Of a stretch of 64,000 bases of DNA, positions 1 to 8,850 are shown piece by piece (the first letter of the stretch is position 1; each line of letters begins with the position of its first letter). The notes under the pieces were generated by a model, which saw only the letters and a list, made by a program, of their open reading frames with translations, was not told the DNA's origin and ran no database searches. The translations under genes and the position numbers were made by a program. Source of the stretch: an uncultured Lachnospiraceae bacterium. GTDB lineage: Bacteria > Bacillota > Clostridia > Lachnospirales > Lachnospiraceae. Where the stretch lies: the NCBI GenBank assembly GCA_910584945.1, contig CAJUDY010000020.1, forward strand, positions 4,205-68,204. Direction: 5' to 3'.

Positions 1-1
1 T

Positions 2-562
2 GATACAAATTATGGACAAAGGATAGACACCTTACGTATGGTAACAAATGGAACGGTTGTTCCGGAAGAGAAAGTTTTGGAAAAATTAAGCAAGTGTAAT
101 GTGGAAATCACAGTAGACGATTATCGTGAGGCGGTTCCGCAATATAATATGGAATTTGATAAACTGATTGAGAAACTTGAGAAGCATCAGATCAAATATT
201 ATATTAACAAAGCGGATTCCTGGATAGATTTGGCACCGGAAAAAACTGATTATTCATATATGACTGAAGAGGAATTGATTCAACATAGAACGGCGTGTAA
301 TCAGTCATGGCAGGAATTACGAGATGGGAAATTATACAATTGTAACTATGCGGCTTATGCGACGGTAGCAGGTATTGCAGGGGAACAGGATCTGGAAGAA
401 GTATATGAGCTGAAAGACTTTTCGAAAGAACAGAAAAAAGAGTTAGTTGAGTTTCGCTTGGGCTATATGCAGAAGGGATATACGAATTTCTGTAAAAAGT
501 GCAGAGGTTTTACAATTGAAAACTCGGAAGAAGTGGAACCGGCTCTGCAGATGAATAAATAG
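2..562 (+). CDS. Radical SAM protein, C-terminal part (partial at window edge)
   Basis: The reading frame is open to the left edge of the window, so only about 186 C-terminal residues are visible and an ATG at 38 is internal rather than a start. The piece resembles the C-terminal half of radical SAM proteins found in polysaccharide loci: a VTNGT segment typical of the end of the radical SAM barrel, then cysteines in TACNQSW, YNCNYA and FCKKC that could ligate an auxiliary iron-sulfur cluster (SPASM-like). The catalytic CxxxCxxC motif would lie upstream and cannot be seen. It precedes the glycan genes in the same direction and may modify a sugar or peptide precursor. Family assignment is fairly secure, the reaction is unknown. 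Confidence 0.65.
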   Translation, partial: DTNYGQRIDTLRMVTNGTVVPEEKVLEKLSKCNVEITVDDYREAVPQYNMEFDKLIEKLEKHQIKYYINKADSWIDLAPEKTDYSYMTEEELIQHRTACNQSWQELRDGKLYNCNYAAYATVAGIAGEQDLEEVYELKDFSKEQKKELVEFRLGYMQKGYTNFCKKCRGFTIENSEEVEPALQMNK

Positions 563-639
563 ATATTTTTTTTGTTTATACTTATATTGATGAGTATATA
601 ATGGATTTGTTTTTTCATAATAGAAAGAGGAGAATAGCA

Positions 640-1740
640 TTGAAAATAGTGAACTTTAAAATAAACGAACTGGTTGATAAACTATATAAAGACAGAATTG
701 TTATATTTGGAATAGGTGAATACTATAAAGGATATGTTATGGAGCAATTCCCAAAGGAGCTAGTCAATAATGTAGTTTATGCTATTGATAATAATGTGAG
801 TTGTTCGGAAATATTTATTGGTGATAAACAGATACCAGTATATCATCCATCAAGAATAAAAAGTGAAAAAAGCTGTACAATTCTTCTGATGTCAACTAAT
901 GAAATGTATGATATGTATCAACAGTTGGAAAATATGGATTTAAACGATGATATAAGATGTGGTTCTATTCCACTGGCATTTGCAGAGTTTGTCGGAGATA
1001 TGAGCACAGAAATTCATAAAAAGATTTTTAACAATTGCAAGAAAATTGACAAAAAGATTCATAGCTTTTGGTTTAGTGGTGATAAAAAACCAGAAGATTA
1101 TCAGAAATGCATTGATAGTTGGTACAAAATGTGCCCTGATTATGAAATTATAGAATGGAATATGGATAATTATGATTATAATAAAAATGCATTTATGAAA
1201 CAGGCAATTGAGAAAAGAAAATGGGCGTTTGCGTCGGATTATGCCAGATTAGATGTTGTATATCAGTTTGGTGGAGTTTATATGGATATGGATGTTGAAC
1301 TGTTAAAACCCTTAGATTCTTTACTTGGAAATAAGGCGTTTTTTACGTTTGATGTGAATAGAGATATAGATTTGGGGACTTTCGGGTCTGTATCGGGTAA
1401 TGATCTCTTGGCAGAGTTGATGCATCAATATGATAATATAGATTTTTCGGGCGACATGAAAAGCATGAATTATTATTGTCAACCAAGATATATACGTTCT
1501 GTGCTGAAAAAAAATGGAGTATTGTTGAACGGTAATGCGCAGTATGTTGATGAAATGGCATTTCTTCCAAGAAATTATCTGGCGCCTAAAGATAGCATTC
1601 TTTATGAAATGATAGGTTTGACGGAAGAAACAATAGGGATTCATCATTACAATGCAGGATGGAAAAATGACGATTATCGAAATAGGCGGATAGTAAAGAA
1701 TGGTCGATTAGCACGGATTTTCAGGGAGTGTAGTAAATGA
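640..1740 (+). CDS. Och1-like glycosyltransferase with N-terminal Rossmann module
   Basis: The protein is likely a retaining GT-A glycosyltransferase of the sugar-binding DXD family (Och1/capsular type). Residues about 15-110 form a Rossmann-like module beginning IVIFGIGEYYKG. Residues about 135-330 hold the transferase, with FASDYARLDVVYQFGG followed by the metal-binding DMD near residue 216. I chose the TTG at 640 because AGAGGAGAA lies about seven bases upstream; an in-frame ATG at 601 has no ribosome binding site. The end overlaps the next gene by four bases (ATGA), so the two are probably translationally coupled. The donor sugar cannot be predicted. Confidence 0.8.
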   Translation: MKIVNFKINELVDKLYKDRIVIFGIGEYYKGYVMEQFPKELVNNVVYAIDNNVSCSEIFIGDKQIPVYHPSRIKSEKSCTILLMSTNEMYDMYQQLENMDLNDDIRCGSIPLAFAEFVGDMSTEIHKKIFNNCKKIDKKIHSFWFSGDKKPEDYQKCIDSWYKMCPDYEIIEWNMDNYDYNKNAFMKQAIEKRKWAFASDYARLDVVYQFGGVYMDMDVELLKPLDSLLGNKAFFTFDVNRDIDLGTFGSVSGNDLLAELMHQYDNIDFSGDMKSMNYYCQPRYIRSVLKKNGVLLNGNAQYVDEMAFLPRNYLAPKDSILYEMIGLTEETIGIHHYNAGWKNDDYRNRRIVKNGRLARIFRECSK

Positions 1741-2852
1741 GAAAAGTTATTATTTTCGGATTTGGCAAGAGGGGGAAGAAAATAGTAGAGGCATGTGTGA
1801 AATATAGTAGTAGCGTTAGGATTATTGCGATTACTGATAATGCTTATGATAATAGAGAAAATTATGATAATATACCATTTGTTCCTGTGAATAAAATAGA
1901 AAAATATAACTTTGATGAAATCTGGATTTGCACAATTTATTACAGAGAAATATGGAAACAATTAGTTCAAAAATTAAATATTGAACCTTCTAGAATTAAG
2001 TATATGGAGTATCCAATGCCGGTTTTAGACGAAAGAATTCGCAATAAGTATTTTGATGAAATATCGGGTAAATCCAGATGTGAATGTTTAGAGATGCAGG
2101 AAGTGATCGATTATATATCTCATAAAGCTGTTAGGATGTATTGCTATTCTTTTTATGATAAATATATGAGGAATCCAGAACCTGTCTACTTTGATGAGGA
2201 TAAAGGATTATTTTATGGTTTATATCAGTCAAAAAAAATGTATTTGTCAAAGAAATATAATTCTGAAGAAAAGGCAAAAATATATTTTTCATATGTATGT
2301 ATGGAACAAGATTTAGAATCTCCCCATCGATATTTATCAGAGATGTTTGAAGTTGAAAAAGGAGAGTCTGGAATAGATATTGGAGCGGCAGAAGGAATCT
2401 TTGCTTTACAGGTAATAGATAAGGTTAATCACATATATTTAATAGAACCTGATGATGATTGGTTACAGGCATTACAAATGACCTTTGAGCCATATATGGA
2501 TAAAGTGACGATCATAAAGGCATTTGTTTCAAATGGTATGAAAGATAATACCGTGCAGCTAGACAGATTGTTTGAAAATAAGAGATTGGATTTCATAAAG
2601 ATGGATATAGAAGGAGAGGAGTTTAATGCGTTAGAAGGAGCAGTTCATATGTTAGAAAAAAATCAAATGAAACTGGCTGTTTGTACTTATCATCATGCGT
2701 TGGATTATACTAAGATTAGAGATTTTTTGACAGACAGAGGCTATAACTGTCAGCATTCCCAAGGATATGTGATTTGTCAAGGAGAATGGGAATTAGAGAA
2801 AGATGAAACAGATTTTAGAAGGGCAGTGCTTTTGGCGGAAAAGTGTAAATGA
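1737..2852 (+). CDS. FkbM family methyltransferase with N-terminal Rossmann module
   Basis: Residues 1-90 are the locus-wide Rossmann-like module (VIIFGFGKRGKKI). Residues about 205-340 match FkbM-type SAM-dependent O-methyltransferases: GIDIGAAEGIF is the SAM-binding glycine motif, YLIEPDDD the following acidic strand, and FIKMDIEGEEFNALEGA the family signature. Such enzymes O-methylate sugars of surface glycans or glycolipids. The start overlaps the stop of the preceding glycosyltransferase. A middle segment of about 100 residues (90-200) is not recognised. The methyl acceptor is unknown. Confidence 0.8.
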   Translation: MRKVIIFGFGKRGKKIVEACVKYSSSVRIIAITDNAYDNRENYDNIPFVPVNKIEKYNFDEIWICTIYYREIWKQLVQKLNIEPSRIKYMEYPMPVLDERIRNKYFDEISGKSRCECLEMQEVIDYISHKAVRMYCYSFYDKYMRNPEPVYFDEDKGLFYGLYQSKKMYLSKKYNSEEKAKIYFSYVCMEQDLESPHRYLSEMFEVEKGESGIDIGAAEGIFALQVIDKVNHIYLIEPDDDWLQALQMTFEPYMDKVTIIKAFVSNGMKDNTVQLDRLFENKRLDFIKMDIEGEEFNALEGAVHMLEKNQMKLAVCTYHHALDYTKIRDFLTDRGYNCQHSQGYVICQGEWELEKDETDFRRAVLLAEKCK

Positions 2853-2855
2853 GAT

Positions 2856-4088
2856 ATGAAAATATTATCAATATGTATACCAAACTATAATAGACTTGAT
2901 AAATTAAATAATTTATTATCTATAATTATACAAAATATTAATAGCAACAGATTAAACAAAAAAGTTGAAATCTGTATAAGTGATGATTGTTCTGAGGAAG
3001 ATCCTGGATTTACAATTAATAAAAAAATGCAGGAGTATCCGGATGTTGCTATTTGTTATAGGCGAAACAAATTAAATATGGGAATGGATTACAATTTTCT
3101 GCAAAGTGTGCTTATGGCAAATGCAAAATATTGCTGGATCATTGGTAATGATGATCTTCCTACAAATACAGGAATAACAAATATTATAGCAATTCTTGAA
3201 AGATTTTTGAAAGAAAGTATTGATTTTGTTGTTACTCCATTTCGATGTTATGATTATGATAATAACTATATAAGAACTGTTTATCCATTAGGGATAGAAA
3301 ACAAAAAAGAAATTTTGTTTAATACATCGAATTTGAAAAATTTGAATACAATTATAAGTCAGGTACAACATAACAGTGCCTTGTTTGGATTTTTATCAAA
3401 CACTGTTTTTAAGCGTGAGAGATGGGTACAACATGGCGATATGTTTGCGGATAAGATGGATAGTATTTTCATCCAAATGTATATGAATATTCAAACATTG
3501 ATAGAGGGAGCTATTTATTTATATACTCCTATAGAAATAATTTCGAATTTTATTGATGAGGAAACAAATCAAACGACAGACAGGAAATATCGTATTGCTA
3601 TAGGCTTGAATGGTGTGATTAATTATTTTTTTTGTGGAGAAAATCACATTAGGATGCAAAAAATAATGGTGGATGAATATATTACAGGTGATATATGGGA
3701 ATTGCCTGATGACAGTACAATGAAAAATAATATTTTACAGATAGCATCAATAAAGAATGATTTATATCGTAGGTATTTTGTAAAAGCGAATAAAAGAGAA
3801 GAGAGATTTTCAAAAAAAACAGTAATAATATATGGTGCAGGAAATTATGGGAAAAAAGCATTAAGAAAATTAGAAGGGTATTGTAAGCGAATTATAGGAT
3901 TTTGTGATTCAGATGAAAATAAGCAAGGAACTTATATAGCGAAATATCCGGTCTTTGGCATTGAAGAACTATGTATGTATCATAAAGCACAGGAATGTAT
4001 CGTAGTTGTTGCTAATAATAAATCATTAGAAGATATTATAAATACCTTAAATAGTAAGGGAATTCAAGACATTGCGCTTGTCACTTAA
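2856..4088 (+). CDS. GT2 glycosyltransferase with C-terminal Rossmann module
   Basis: The N-terminal 250 residues are a family 2 GT-A glycosyltransferase: LSICIPNYNRLDKL opens the nucleotide-binding fold, CISDDCSEED is the first acidic strand, and WIIGNDDLP is the DXD-equivalent region. Residues about 320-410 carry the Rossmann-like module (VIIYGAGNYGKKALRKL, then GFCDSDENKQGTY), here at the C-terminus rather than the N-terminus. The gene starts four bases after the previous stop, in the same operon. The product should add a sugar from a nucleotide donor on the cytoplasmic face; no membrane segments are seen. Confidence 0.82.
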   Translation: MKILSICIPNYNRLDKLNNLLSIIIQNINSNRLNKKVEICISDDCSEEDPGFTINKKMQEYPDVAICYRRNKLNMGMDYNFLQSVLMANAKYCWIIGNDDLPTNTGITNIIAILERFLKESIDFVVTPFRCYDYDNNYIRTVYPLGIENKKEILFNTSNLKNLNTIISQVQHNSALFGFLSNTVFKRERWVQHGDMFADKMDSIFIQMYMNIQTLIEGAIYLYTPIEIISNFIDEETNQTTDRKYRIAIGLNGVINYFFCGENHIRMQKIMVDEYITGDIWELPDDSTMKNNILQIASIKNDLYRRYFVKANKREERFSKKTVIIYGAGNYGKKALRKLEGYCKRIIGFCDSDENKQGTYIAKYPVFGIEELCMYHKAQECIVVVANNKSLEDIINTLNSKGIQDIALVT

Positions 4089-4120
4089 GAGAAATTGTAT
4101 GACATAATAATGAAATGTGA

Positions 4121-5539
4121 GTGAAAGATAATATAATGCGGTTGATTATTTGGGGAACGGGAAGATTATATCGAAAATATAAAGATTTTCTTTTTCAATT
4201 TGATATTGTAAAGTTGTGTGACAGCAATCCTGATAAGCAGGGGACGATTTTGGATGGAGTGGAAATTATTAAACCTTCTTGTTTAATAAAGCAGGATTTT
4301 GAATTTGTTGTTGTTATGACAACTGCAGCTAAACAAATTTGTAATGAATTAGAAAAAATTGGTATATCAGATTCAAAAATTATATTGTATTCTCAATTAT
4401 GTTTATTAAATCAATCACAGATACGTATATATCAGGAAGGAAAAGATGTTTCTTTTAATAAATGGTGTGCGAAAAATGAAAGTGATATATTGTTGATTTC
4501 TCACAATTATAGTTATACGGGGGTACCTGTTGCGCTTCGAAATATGGCAAACGTGTTAAGAAAAATGGGATATTCTGTTCTGATGGCAGCATTGGAAGGC
4601 GGTCCTCTTTCAAAAGAATTAGATTTGGATGGAATTGGCCACATAGATAATTTGGAGATGTTTTTTCAAACAGACATTTTCGGAGATATGTTGAATAAGT
4701 TTAAGGCAGTGGTGATTGGCAGTTTCTCTTTATATCATGTTGCAGTTTCTCTAAATAAAAACAAGGTTCCTGTTTTATGGTGGGTACATGAGACTCATAA
4801 ACAATATTTTATAGGGAAAGAAGAATTGCCTCAAGGAAATAATATAAGATTTTTTGCGGGTGGGAATCGAGTTAGACGGATATTTAATAGTTATTATAAG
4901 AAAACAGATATAAAAAAACTTCAATATTGTATTCCGGATTTTTATAATAACATATCAGAAAAAAAAATGTGTCCAAGATTAAAACAGTATTTGAAAGTTG
5001 CAATGATTGGGACATTAGACAATAGAAAAGCACAGGATATCCTGTTAGAGGCTGTCGTCAAAATGCCTTGTGAGTACAGAAAAGAAATAAAAATATTCAT
5101 TATAGGAAATCTGGGTGAATGTGAGACATCGTATATTAAGAAAATAGAGATTTTGAAAAAACAGATTGAGAATATTGAGTGGATTTATGAAATGTCTCAG
5201 AAGGAATTAGATATATTTTATGAAGACATTGACGTATTGGTTTGTCCTTCTCGGGATGATCCAATGCCTGTTGTAGTGACTCAGGCTATGATGCATGAAA
5301 AAGTGTGTATTGTGTCAGAAAATGTTGGACAGGCTGAATTCATTAAGCAATCAGAAAATGGTTTTGTGATTCCTAATGAAGATTCTAATAAGTTAATGAA
5401 AATTTTAATGTGGCTTTTGGATAACAGAGAACAATGTACTTTAATAGGTAAAGCATCAAGAAAGATTTATGAAAACGAATTTTCTGAAAAAATAATGGAA
5501 AGAGAACTGAATAAAATATTAAAAGAGGTATGCAATTAA
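4121..5539 (+). CDS. GT4 glycosyltransferase with N-terminal Rossmann module
   Basis: Residues 5-100 are the Rossmann-like module (LIIWGTGRLYRKY, then LCDSNPDKQGT). The rest is a GT-B glycosyltransferase of family 4: YTGVPVALRNMANVLRKMGY in the acceptor half, then AMIGTLDNRKAQDILLEA and LVCPSRDDPMPVVVTQAM, the latter being the usual donor-binding stretch. The GTG at 4121 gives 472 residues; an ATG at 4136 is an equally possible start because neither has a strong ribosome binding site. It sits 32 bases after the GT2 gene. Sugar specificity is unknown. Confidence 0.8.
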   Translation: MKDNIMRLIIWGTGRLYRKYKDFLFQFDIVKLCDSNPDKQGTILDGVEIIKPSCLIKQDFEFVVVMTTAAKQICNELEKIGISDSKIILYSQLCLLNQSQIRIYQEGKDVSFNKWCAKNESDILLISHNYSYTGVPVALRNMANVLRKMGYSVLMAALEGGPLSKELDLDGIGHIDNLEMFFQTDIFGDMLNKFKAVVIGSFSLYHVAVSLNKNKVPVLWWVHETHKQYFIGKEELPQGNNIRFFAGGNRVRRIFNSYYKKTDIKKLQYCIPDFYNNISEKKMCPRLKQYLKVAMIGTLDNRKAQDILLEAVVKMPCEYRKEIKIFIIGNLGECETSYIKKIEILKKQIENIEWIYEMSQKELDIFYEDIDVLVCPSRDDPMPVVVTQAMMHEKVCIVSENVGQAEFIKQSENGFVIPNEDSNKLMKILMWLLDNREQCTLIGKASRKIYENEFSEKIMERELNKILKEVCN

Positions 5540-5551
5540 AGGGTTTATAAT

Positions 5552-6472
5552 ATGAGAATTGTAATTGTAGGCGGAAATGGTTTTTTAGGAACTAGTTTTA
5601 TTGAATACATGAAAGATAAAAATATAAAAATTTTGTGCTGTGATTTTTTGAAAAATAATAGAAATGATAAAAATGTTATATATGTTCCTATAAAAGAGGA
5701 ATCAATGGATTTTTATAGAACCCTTTTAAAGAAAGATGATATTGTTATCATTTTAAAATGGAAAGGTGTTCCGGCTACTTATATGGATATGGGAAGAGAA
5801 TTGGTTGAAAATAATATTGTTGGGACAATGGTATTGATAGAAGCTTGTGTAGAAAAGCAGGTTAAAAAAATTATTTTTGCATCTTCAGGAGGATCAATAT
5901 ATGGAAATAGCTGTAAATTACCAATTAATGAAAAAGAAATTCCGGAGCCGATTAGCTTATATGCGGTTCAGAAACTGATGGTTGAGGATTATTTAGAGTA
6001 TGTCAATCGTTTATATGAAATCAATACAATTATTCTTCGCATAGCTAATCCATATGGAAAAAAACAGAAACCTTTTGGTGGACAAGGAATTATTGCTACG
6101 TTTCTGGCAGGAAATCTTTTAGAACAAAAGGTTGAGATTTATGGTGATGGTAATTATGTAAGAGATTATATTTACATAGATGATTTGTCGGAATGTTTTT
6201 TTAAATGTTGTGAGGGAAAGATGAAAAGCGGAGTGTATAATGTTGGGAGCGGGAAAGGGACAAGTATTTTTGAAATATGTAAGATGATAGAACAAATTAC
6301 TGGTAAGAAGATGCAGTTTATTGAGCATGAAATTGGTAAAGGTCAGGTGACAAATAATGTCTTGGATTGTTCTAAGATAGAAAAAGAAATTGGTTGGAAA
6401 TCATACACGAAACTTGAAAATGGAATTAAAAAAATGCTACCAGCTATACAAAACTGGTGCAGAAATAATTAG
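5552..6472 (+). CDS. NAD-dependent epimerase/dehydratase (extended SDR)
   Basis: This 306-residue protein is an extended short-chain dehydrogenase acting on nucleotide sugars, similar to UDP-glucose 4-epimerases and dehydratases. The NAD-binding GGNGFLG lies at residues 7-13, an active-site serine in ASSGGSIYG, and the catalytic YxxxK as YAVQK. RDYIYIDDL and YNVGSG are conserved substrate-domain motifs. It probably makes a donor sugar for the flanking glycosyltransferases. Unlike most neighbours it carries no extra Rossmann module because its own fold is already Rossmann. Exact reaction not determined. Confidence 0.85.
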   Translation: MRIVIVGGNGFLGTSFIEYMKDKNIKILCCDFLKNNRNDKNVIYVPIKEESMDFYRTLLKKDDIVIILKWKGVPATYMDMGRELVENNIVGTMVLIEACVEKQVKKIIFASSGGSIYGNSCKLPINEKEIPEPISLYAVQKLMVEDYLEYVNRLYEINTIILRIANPYGKKQKPFGGQGIIATFLAGNLLEQKVEIYGDGNYVRDYIYIDDLSECFFKCCEGKMKSGVYNVGSGKGTSIFEICKMIEQITGKKMQFIEHEIGKGQVTNNVLDCSKIEKEIGWKSYTKLENGIKKMLPAIQNWCRNN

Positions 6473-6484
6473 AATGGATCAAAT

Positions 6485-7375
6485 ATGACGTATAAAGTTG
6501 TTCTCTGGGGAGTAGGAAGAATATACAACCGACTTTTTAATATATTAAAATATTTTGAATTAAAGAATGAGATAGAAATCGTTGCATTGACAGCAACGAA
6601 CATTCCAATGATAAAATATTTAGACGGATATCCGGTAAAGACACTAGATGAATTGGAAAAAATAGATTATGATCTTGTCATTATCTTAAATGATATTCAG
6701 GAAAAAGAAATATTCAAGGCAGCTACAGAGTTGTATGGAATTCCTCAGGAAAAGTTAATCTTTTATCGTATTTTAGAACTCCCTAATTTTTGTTTAGATA
6801 AATATCTGGAATTAAAAAAAAGTAAGATAAGTATCATATCTAATAATTGTTGGGGAGGAGTAATTTATCATACATTAGGTATGGAGTGTTTATCTCCATT
6901 TAAAAATCTATATTTGGAAGATGCAGATTATCTTAAGTTGTTGAAAAATTTGAGATATTATTTAAGCTGTAAGCTTGAATTTAAGGAGTATGGCATTGAA
7001 ATTCATAGCAGAGAGACATATCCAATTATGTGTTTAAATGATATTACAATACATTGCAATCATTCAAAAACATATGAAGAAGCAGCTTTTAATTGGGAAA
7101 GAAGAGTAAAAAAAATAAATTGGGATAATATTTTTGTTGAAATGTATACAGAAAATAGATTTTTTGCATGTGAGTTTTCAAAATTAGATTGTTTTGAAAA
7201 AAAAGTATGTTTTGTTCCATTTGAAACAGAAAATGAAAATCAGATGCAATTAAAACCACTGAAGGAGGGGCAGGAGTTTTATCAGGTTGTTAATGGTAAT
7301 GCAGGTAATGCTGGACTAGCATATTTTCCATGGGAATTATTGGGATTATCAAAAAGATATAGATATATATGTTAA
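6485..7375 (+). CDS. DUF1919 family protein with N-terminal Rossmann module
   Basis: Residues 1-95 are the Rossmann-like module (VVLWGVGRIYNRLF). Residues about 115-290 match DUF1919, a family seen in exopolysaccharide clusters: ISIISNNCWGGVIYHTLG and LKLLKNLRYYLS are diagnostic, and a second block reads WERRVKKINWDNIFVEMY. DUF1919 proteins are suspected transferases acting on surface glycans, but no reaction is established. The gene follows the epimerase by 12 bases in the operon. No signal peptide or membrane helices are visible. Confidence 0.75.
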   Translation: MTYKVVLWGVGRIYNRLFNILKYFELKNEIEIVALTATNIPMIKYLDGYPVKTLDELEKIDYDLVIILNDIQEKEIFKAATELYGIPQEKLIFYRILELPNFCLDKYLELKKSKISIISNNCWGGVIYHTLGMECLSPFKNLYLEDADYLKLLKNLRYYLSCKLEFKEYGIEIHSRETYPIMCLNDITIHCNHSKTYEEAAFNWERRVKKINWDNIFVEMYTENRFFACEFSKLDCFEKKVCFVPFETENENQMQLKPLKEGQEFYQVVNGNAGNAGLAYFPWELLGLSKRYRYIC

Positions 7376-7416
7376 TATTTTAGTGATTTACTTTCTTTAT
7401 GAGAGGAGAATCTAAA

Positions 7417-8820
7417 ATGAAAATAATTATATGGGGATTAGGAGAAATCTATAATAGGTTTAAAGATAAACTGGTCGAAAATGATATTGTGTGTATGGTA
7501 GATAACAATAGTGAAAGGAAAGTTGCTTATGGAGATAAAAGAGTAATATTTCCTTGCCAGTTGAATGATTATAAATACGATTATATTGTGATTTTCTCTT
7601 CAAAATATTATGAAGAAATTTCCTATCAACTGGTGATGGAATGGGGGATTGATTGCAAAAGGATCTTAAGATGGGAGTATTATTTAGAAAGTGAAGTCTT
7701 TGATTTTTTTACAATTCATAATATAATCAAAAAATATTGTAAATGGTTTCATGTAAGGGAAATATTGGATGTCGGCGGAGTACTCAGTAGAAAACAAATA
7801 TTAAATATTGAAGAAGTTTATAATATAGATTTGTTGTATGATATAAATGAGAAAGCATTTTTGAATTGCTATAACTTTGTTTATAAGTCATATGAAGAGG
7901 TAAATAAAAAATACGATTTGCTTTTAATTGATGAAGTGGATTTGAAACGCTTATCGATTCAACGCTTACTGACATATACAGAAAAAATTTTAATTATCAT
8001 ACCTTTTAATAAGCTAGAGGATTTACTTGAAGATAATGACCTAAAAATAGATTATGTTAATTTTTCTGGTTATTTATTTGGATATATAAGTAAAAATAGT
8101 AAGAAAATAAAAATATTTGAGGTTACACATAAAGATTTCGTCCCTGTTAATGAATCCTCATACACTCCGATTCATGCCGGTTATAAAACAGGTTCTTCAT
8201 TAGGGTTTATAGGAGATCATACGAAAAATCATATATCAGATTTAAATTCAAAAATTAATGAATGTACGGCATTATATTGGATATGGAAGAATACAGATTA
8301 CGACATACTGGGATTAAACCATTACAGGCGTTTTTTTAAGTCAGAGATTAATAGCTATATGCTCCAAAAAATGGAAATAGAGCTACTTATGGAGCAATAT
8401 GATATATTGGTGACTGAACCGAGTTATAATAAATATTCTTCTATTGAACAGGAATTAAAAAAGTCGGTGTGTGTGGATGCATACAAAGAAGTAAAGAAAT
8501 GTCTCAATGAGATATTTGCTGCAATGAGACATGAAGAGAATATAGCATTTAGATATGTTTTTGAAGGACATATGATGCATCCATGTAATATGTTTATAAC
8601 TTCAAGAAAAATTTTAAATAAATATTGTAATTGGCTTTTTCCAATACTTTTCGAATTGATAGATAAAGTGACAATTAATGAGGGATGGGATATTTACAGT
8701 AAACGTATAATTGGTTTTGCTGCTGAACGCTTGTTCACTGTGTGGCTTATTCAACAAAATTATAAAATGAAGGAGTTGTCTATTTTATTAGTAGGGGATG
8801 GCAGACCATTTGGTAAATAG
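7417..8820 (+). CDS. DUF4422 glycosyltransferase-like protein with N-terminal Rossmann module
   Basis: An ATG at 7399 exists, but GAGAGGAGAA at 7401-7410 is clearly the ribosome binding site for the ATG at 7417, giving 467 residues. Residues 1-95 are the Rossmann-like module (IIIWGLGEIYNRF). Residues about 110-230 are unassigned, with a degenerate methyltransferase-like look (EILDVGGV). Residues about 233-455 match DUF4422, a presumed glycosyltransferase family: the HAGYKTG block, ALYWIWKNTDYDILGLNHYRRFF near residue 300, and HPCNMFITSRKI. It lies beside a second DUF4422 gene. Confidence 0.75.
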   Translation: MKIIIWGLGEIYNRFKDKLVENDIVCMVDNNSERKVAYGDKRVIFPCQLNDYKYDYIVIFSSKYYEEISYQLVMEWGIDCKRILRWEYYLESEVFDFFTIHNIIKKYCKWFHVREILDVGGVLSRKQILNIEEVYNIDLLYDINEKAFLNCYNFVYKSYEEVNKKYDLLLIDEVDLKRLSIQRLLTYTEKILIIIPFNKLEDLLEDNDLKIDYVNFSGYLFGYISKNSKKIKIFEVTHKDFVPVNESSYTPIHAGYKTGSSLGFIGDHTKNHISDLNSKINECTALYWIWKNTDYDILGLNHYRRFFKSEINSYMLQKMEIELLMEQYDILVTEPSYNKYSSIEQELKKSVCVDAYKEVKKCLNEIFAAMRHEENIAFRYVFEGHMMHPCNMFITSRKILNKYCNWLFPILFELIDKVTINEGWDIYSKRIIGFAAERLFTVWLIQQNYKMKELSILLVGDGRPFGK

Positions 8821-8850
8821 AAAGATATGGACTGTGTATTTTAGAAAGAG